From Novosphingobium sp. 32-60-15 (GTDB lineage: Bacteria; Pseudomonadota; Alphaproteobacteria; Sphingomonadales; Sphingomonadaceae): DNA of 64,000 nucleotides. How positions within the stretch are numbered: position 1 is the stretch's first letter; each line of letters opens with the position of its first letter. The notes below the pieces were generated by a model that did no database searches, was not told where the DNA came from, and saw only the letters and a list, made by a program, of their open reading frames with translations. The translations under genes were made by a program, and so were the position numbers. Shown one piece after another: positions 62,299-64,000 of the stretch. Location: positions 62,001 through 126,000 of the forward strand of contig NZ_NCEN01000006.1 of the NCBI RefSeq assembly GCF_002280675.1, written 5' to 3'.

Positions 62299-63435
62299 TC
62301 AAGCCTCGCGCTGGCCAAGCCGCCATACAGACACCGGGCGTGGCCAACCACCGGTTTGCCAAGAAACCCGTACCATATCGGCCCGCAAACCTTCAGCCAG
62401 CCCCCCCCGATCGGTCAATCCGGCAGCTTTGGCCGGACCGGATGTGACCACCGCAATGGCTTCGGGAAGTTCCCAGTTATAAGGCGCCTGAGTCAGCATG
62501 AAAGCGGCGCGCAGCATGGAAAGCGGGACGTAGTCCGACGCAAGAATATCAAGCAAGCCTGCACTGGCGGCTTCCCCTGCGCCCAGATTGCCCGAATGCG
62601 AATGGCCGCGCACTAGATTGGGCGCGCCCATTGCGATGGCCATTCCGGCGTTGCGTGATGTTTGCGCCGCTTCCTGCGTCACCGGAAATTCAGCGATTGT
62701 GCAGCCAAAGCCTTGCGCTTCAAGTACTTGCTCTCCTGAAGCGTCATCATGCGCCGCCAATGCCACACCGATTTCCCGTGCAATTTCGGCCAGACGTTTG
62801 CGGTGCAAATCGCACATGTCGGCAATCTCCAGCGCCGCCGCGGCCTTTTCCGCAGACACTTCGCGGTTGACGAATTGCCGCTGGCCCGGACGGTGATCCA
62901 TCAGCGACAGCATCCGCAGGCGCGGATTCCCCAGATGCGGGATCAGGCGTTCCAGCAAAGCCGGATTGGTCACCTCGCAGCGGATATGCAGCAAGTGGTC
63001 CGAACGCAGCAGGCCTGCGTCTTGGGCATCATCAATCGCCGCGACCATGATCGGGAAAGCTTCCCCCCGGTTCAGGCCATTGCGTTCTCCGTGCAGGCAC
63101 AAGGAATCAAACACCGTGGTAATACCGGCGGCGGCACATTGTGCATCGTGTGCCATAACCGAACCAATCGTGTCCCACGTTGCGCCGGGACGCGGCTGAT
63201 AATGCTTTTCCAGATTGTCTGTATGAATGTCGATCAAACCGGGGATCAACAGATCATCGCCCCAATCATCTGCATAAGCAGAAGCTTCATCTCGCCGTTC
63301 GATTGACTGGATGTGCCCTTCGCGGATAACCAGTTCGGCGGCGACCACGCTGTCTGCCGTCACCACGCGGCGGCTGAATATGCGCTGTTGAGCAGCGTCA
63401 GCCGTGATTGGCCGATCAAGCAGGTCCTGTTCCAT
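62299..63435 (-). CDS. phnM: Alpha-D-ribose 1-methylphosphonate 5-triphosphate diphosphatase PhnM
   Basis: A 378-residue amidohydrolase. LIPGLIDIHTDNLEKH (64-79) holds the HxD metal pair (His71, Asp73). It removes diphosphate from ribose 1-methylphosphonate 5-triphosphate. C-terminal LRAAFMLTQAPYNWELPEAIA matches PhnM. Its start is 3 bases after the PhnL stop. Confidence 0.94.
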   Translation of the reverse strand: MEQDLLDRPITADAAQQRIFSRRVVTADSVVAAELVIREGHIQSIERRDEASAYADDWGDDLLIPGLIDIHTDNLEKHYQPRPGATWDTIGSVMAHDAQCAAAGITTVFDSLCLHGERNGLNRGEAFPIMVAAIDDAQDAGLLRSDHLLHIRCEVTNPALLERLIPHLGNPRLRMLSLMDHRPGQRQFVNREVSAEKAAAALEIADMCDLHRKRLAEIAREIGVALAAHDDASGEQVLEAQGFGCTIAEFPVTQEAAQTSRNAGMAIAMGAPNLVRGHSHSGNLGAGEAASAGLLDILASDYVPLSMLRAAFMLTQAPYNWELPEAIAVVTSGPAKAAGLTDRGGLAEGLRADMVRVSWQTGGWPRPVSVWRLGQREA

Positions 63436-63438
63436 CGC

Positions 63439-64000
63439 TTATGCCGCCATCTTGAATTGCGTGACATCGAACAGACGCGTGGCCACGCCATCGCGCACCG
63501 CCTCGTCATGGAAGATCCCGATCATGGCAGTGCCAGCAGCGCGCGCGCGGTTCATCAGCTTGATCACCGTCTGCCGATTGGCGGCGTCAAGCGATGCGGT
63601 AGGCTCGTCCAGCAAAAGCACCGGATAATCCCGCACCATCACCCGCGCAATATTGACGCGCTGCTGCTCTCCGCCCGAGAACGTGGCAGGCGGCAGGCTC
63701 CACAGCGTGCGCGGCAGGTTGAGATCGGCGAGCATAGCCTCGGCCCGTTCGCGCGCTTCTGCCGGATCGACGCCGTTTTCCAGCAGTGGTTCCATGACCA
63801 GATCCAGCGTCGGGATCCGCGGGATCACGCGCAAGAACTGGCTGACATAGCCCATCGACCGCCGCCGTACATCAAGCACCAAATGGGGCGGTGCATGGGT
63901 AATATCGACCAGTCCGTCGTCGTGGCGGACTTGGACAGACCCGCTGCTGGGGATGTAATTGCCATAAATGGCGCGCAGCATGGTGGACTTGCCAACCCCC
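63439..64000 (-). CDS. phnL: C–P lyase system ATP-binding protein PhnL (5' truncated by window edge)
   Basis: The last 186 residues of an ABC ATPase. The edge falls within Walker A (GVGKST remains). FSGGEQQRVNIARV is the signature and LLLDEPTASLD the Walker B. HAPPHLVLDVRRRSMGYVSQFLRVIPR is typical of PhnL, which is required with PhnGHI for the first step of C–P lyase. The phnGHIJK genes would be expected upstream, beyond 64000. Confidence 0.9.
   Translation of the reverse strand, partial: GVGKSTMLRAIYGNYIPSSGSVQVRHDDGLVDITHAPPHLVLDVRRRSMGYVSQFLRVIPRIPTLDLVMEPLLENGVDPAEARERAEAMLADLNLPRTLWSLPPATFSGGEQQRVNIARVMVRDYPVLLLDEPTASLDAANRQTVIKLMNRARAAGTAMIGIFHDEAVRDGVATRLFDVTQFKMAA

Noticed and set aside
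1..64000. CRISPR arrays, prophage or insertion sequences
   Set aside because: No regularly spaced repeats, no integrase, transposase or phage structural genes were seen on either strand.

Overview
The window is GC-rich chromosomal DNA of an alphaproteobacterium, most likely a member of the Sphingomonadales (Novosphingobium-like). This placement is an inference from gene content: the ctaB–coxF–ctaG–ctaE–DUF983–SURF1–thrC order, the plant-type glutamate–cysteine ligase, DUF1489, UrcA, MgtE, and large TonB-dependent receptors with sphingomonad-style plugs. I see no rRNA, tRNA, CRISPR array, prophage or insertion sequence.

Layout, 1–17.6 kb: cytochrome c oxidase assembly genes and thrC; an RlmI-like methyltransferase; an overlapping folate/molybdopterin operon (folB, a pteridine-reductase-like SDR, moaA, moaD, moaE); ribosomal proteins L21 and L27; a divergent hydrolase/TetR pair; ygfZ, pyrC and rarD; a glycine-zipper protein; astD. 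17.7–38.2 kb: selO, an alpha/beta hydrolase with a glycosyltransferase, a YfgM-like protein with bamB, a methyltransferase-like membrane protein, gshA, rsmE/ubiA, an arylamine N-acetyltransferase, smc, two DsbA-like thioredoxin proteins, a DciA-like protein, mutY, a serine hydrolase and nudC. 38.2–44.7 kb: a SulP transporter with a structured leader, an Mrr-like endonuclease, a ParDE-type toxin–antitoxin pair with a clear autoregulatory promoter, DUF1489, mgtE, a cyclophilin and an UrcA protein.

The last 20 kb is accessory metabolism in two blocks. Block 1 (44.7–52.1 kb) encodes a TonB receptor, a secreted RidA-family protein, a c-type cytochrome and a Tat-exported flavin amine oxidase in one apparent operon, with a second secreted RidA diverging and a FadL-type outer-membrane channel converging. 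I read it as a periplasmic amine-oxidation module: outer-membrane uptake, oxidation by the flavoenzyme, electrons to the cytochrome, and imine/enamine hydrolysis by RidA. Block 2 (52.5 kb to the end) is a phosphonate uptake and C–P lyase-type locus: a TonB receptor, two consecutive PhnD-like lipoproteins, two PhnE permeases, PhnC, a hexapeptide transferase and PhnN on the plus strand. Facing it on the minus strand are PhnL (cut by the window edge), PhnM, a DUF1045 2H-phosphoesterase-like protein and a P-loop kinase-like protein. The phnGHIJK core is not in view and would be expected just beyond 64000.

Most operons are tightly packed with ATGA or TAATG stop/start overlaps. Start codons were moved from the longest open frame wherever signal peptides, Shine-Dalgarno sequences or neighbouring genes argued for it; these choices are stated per gene.
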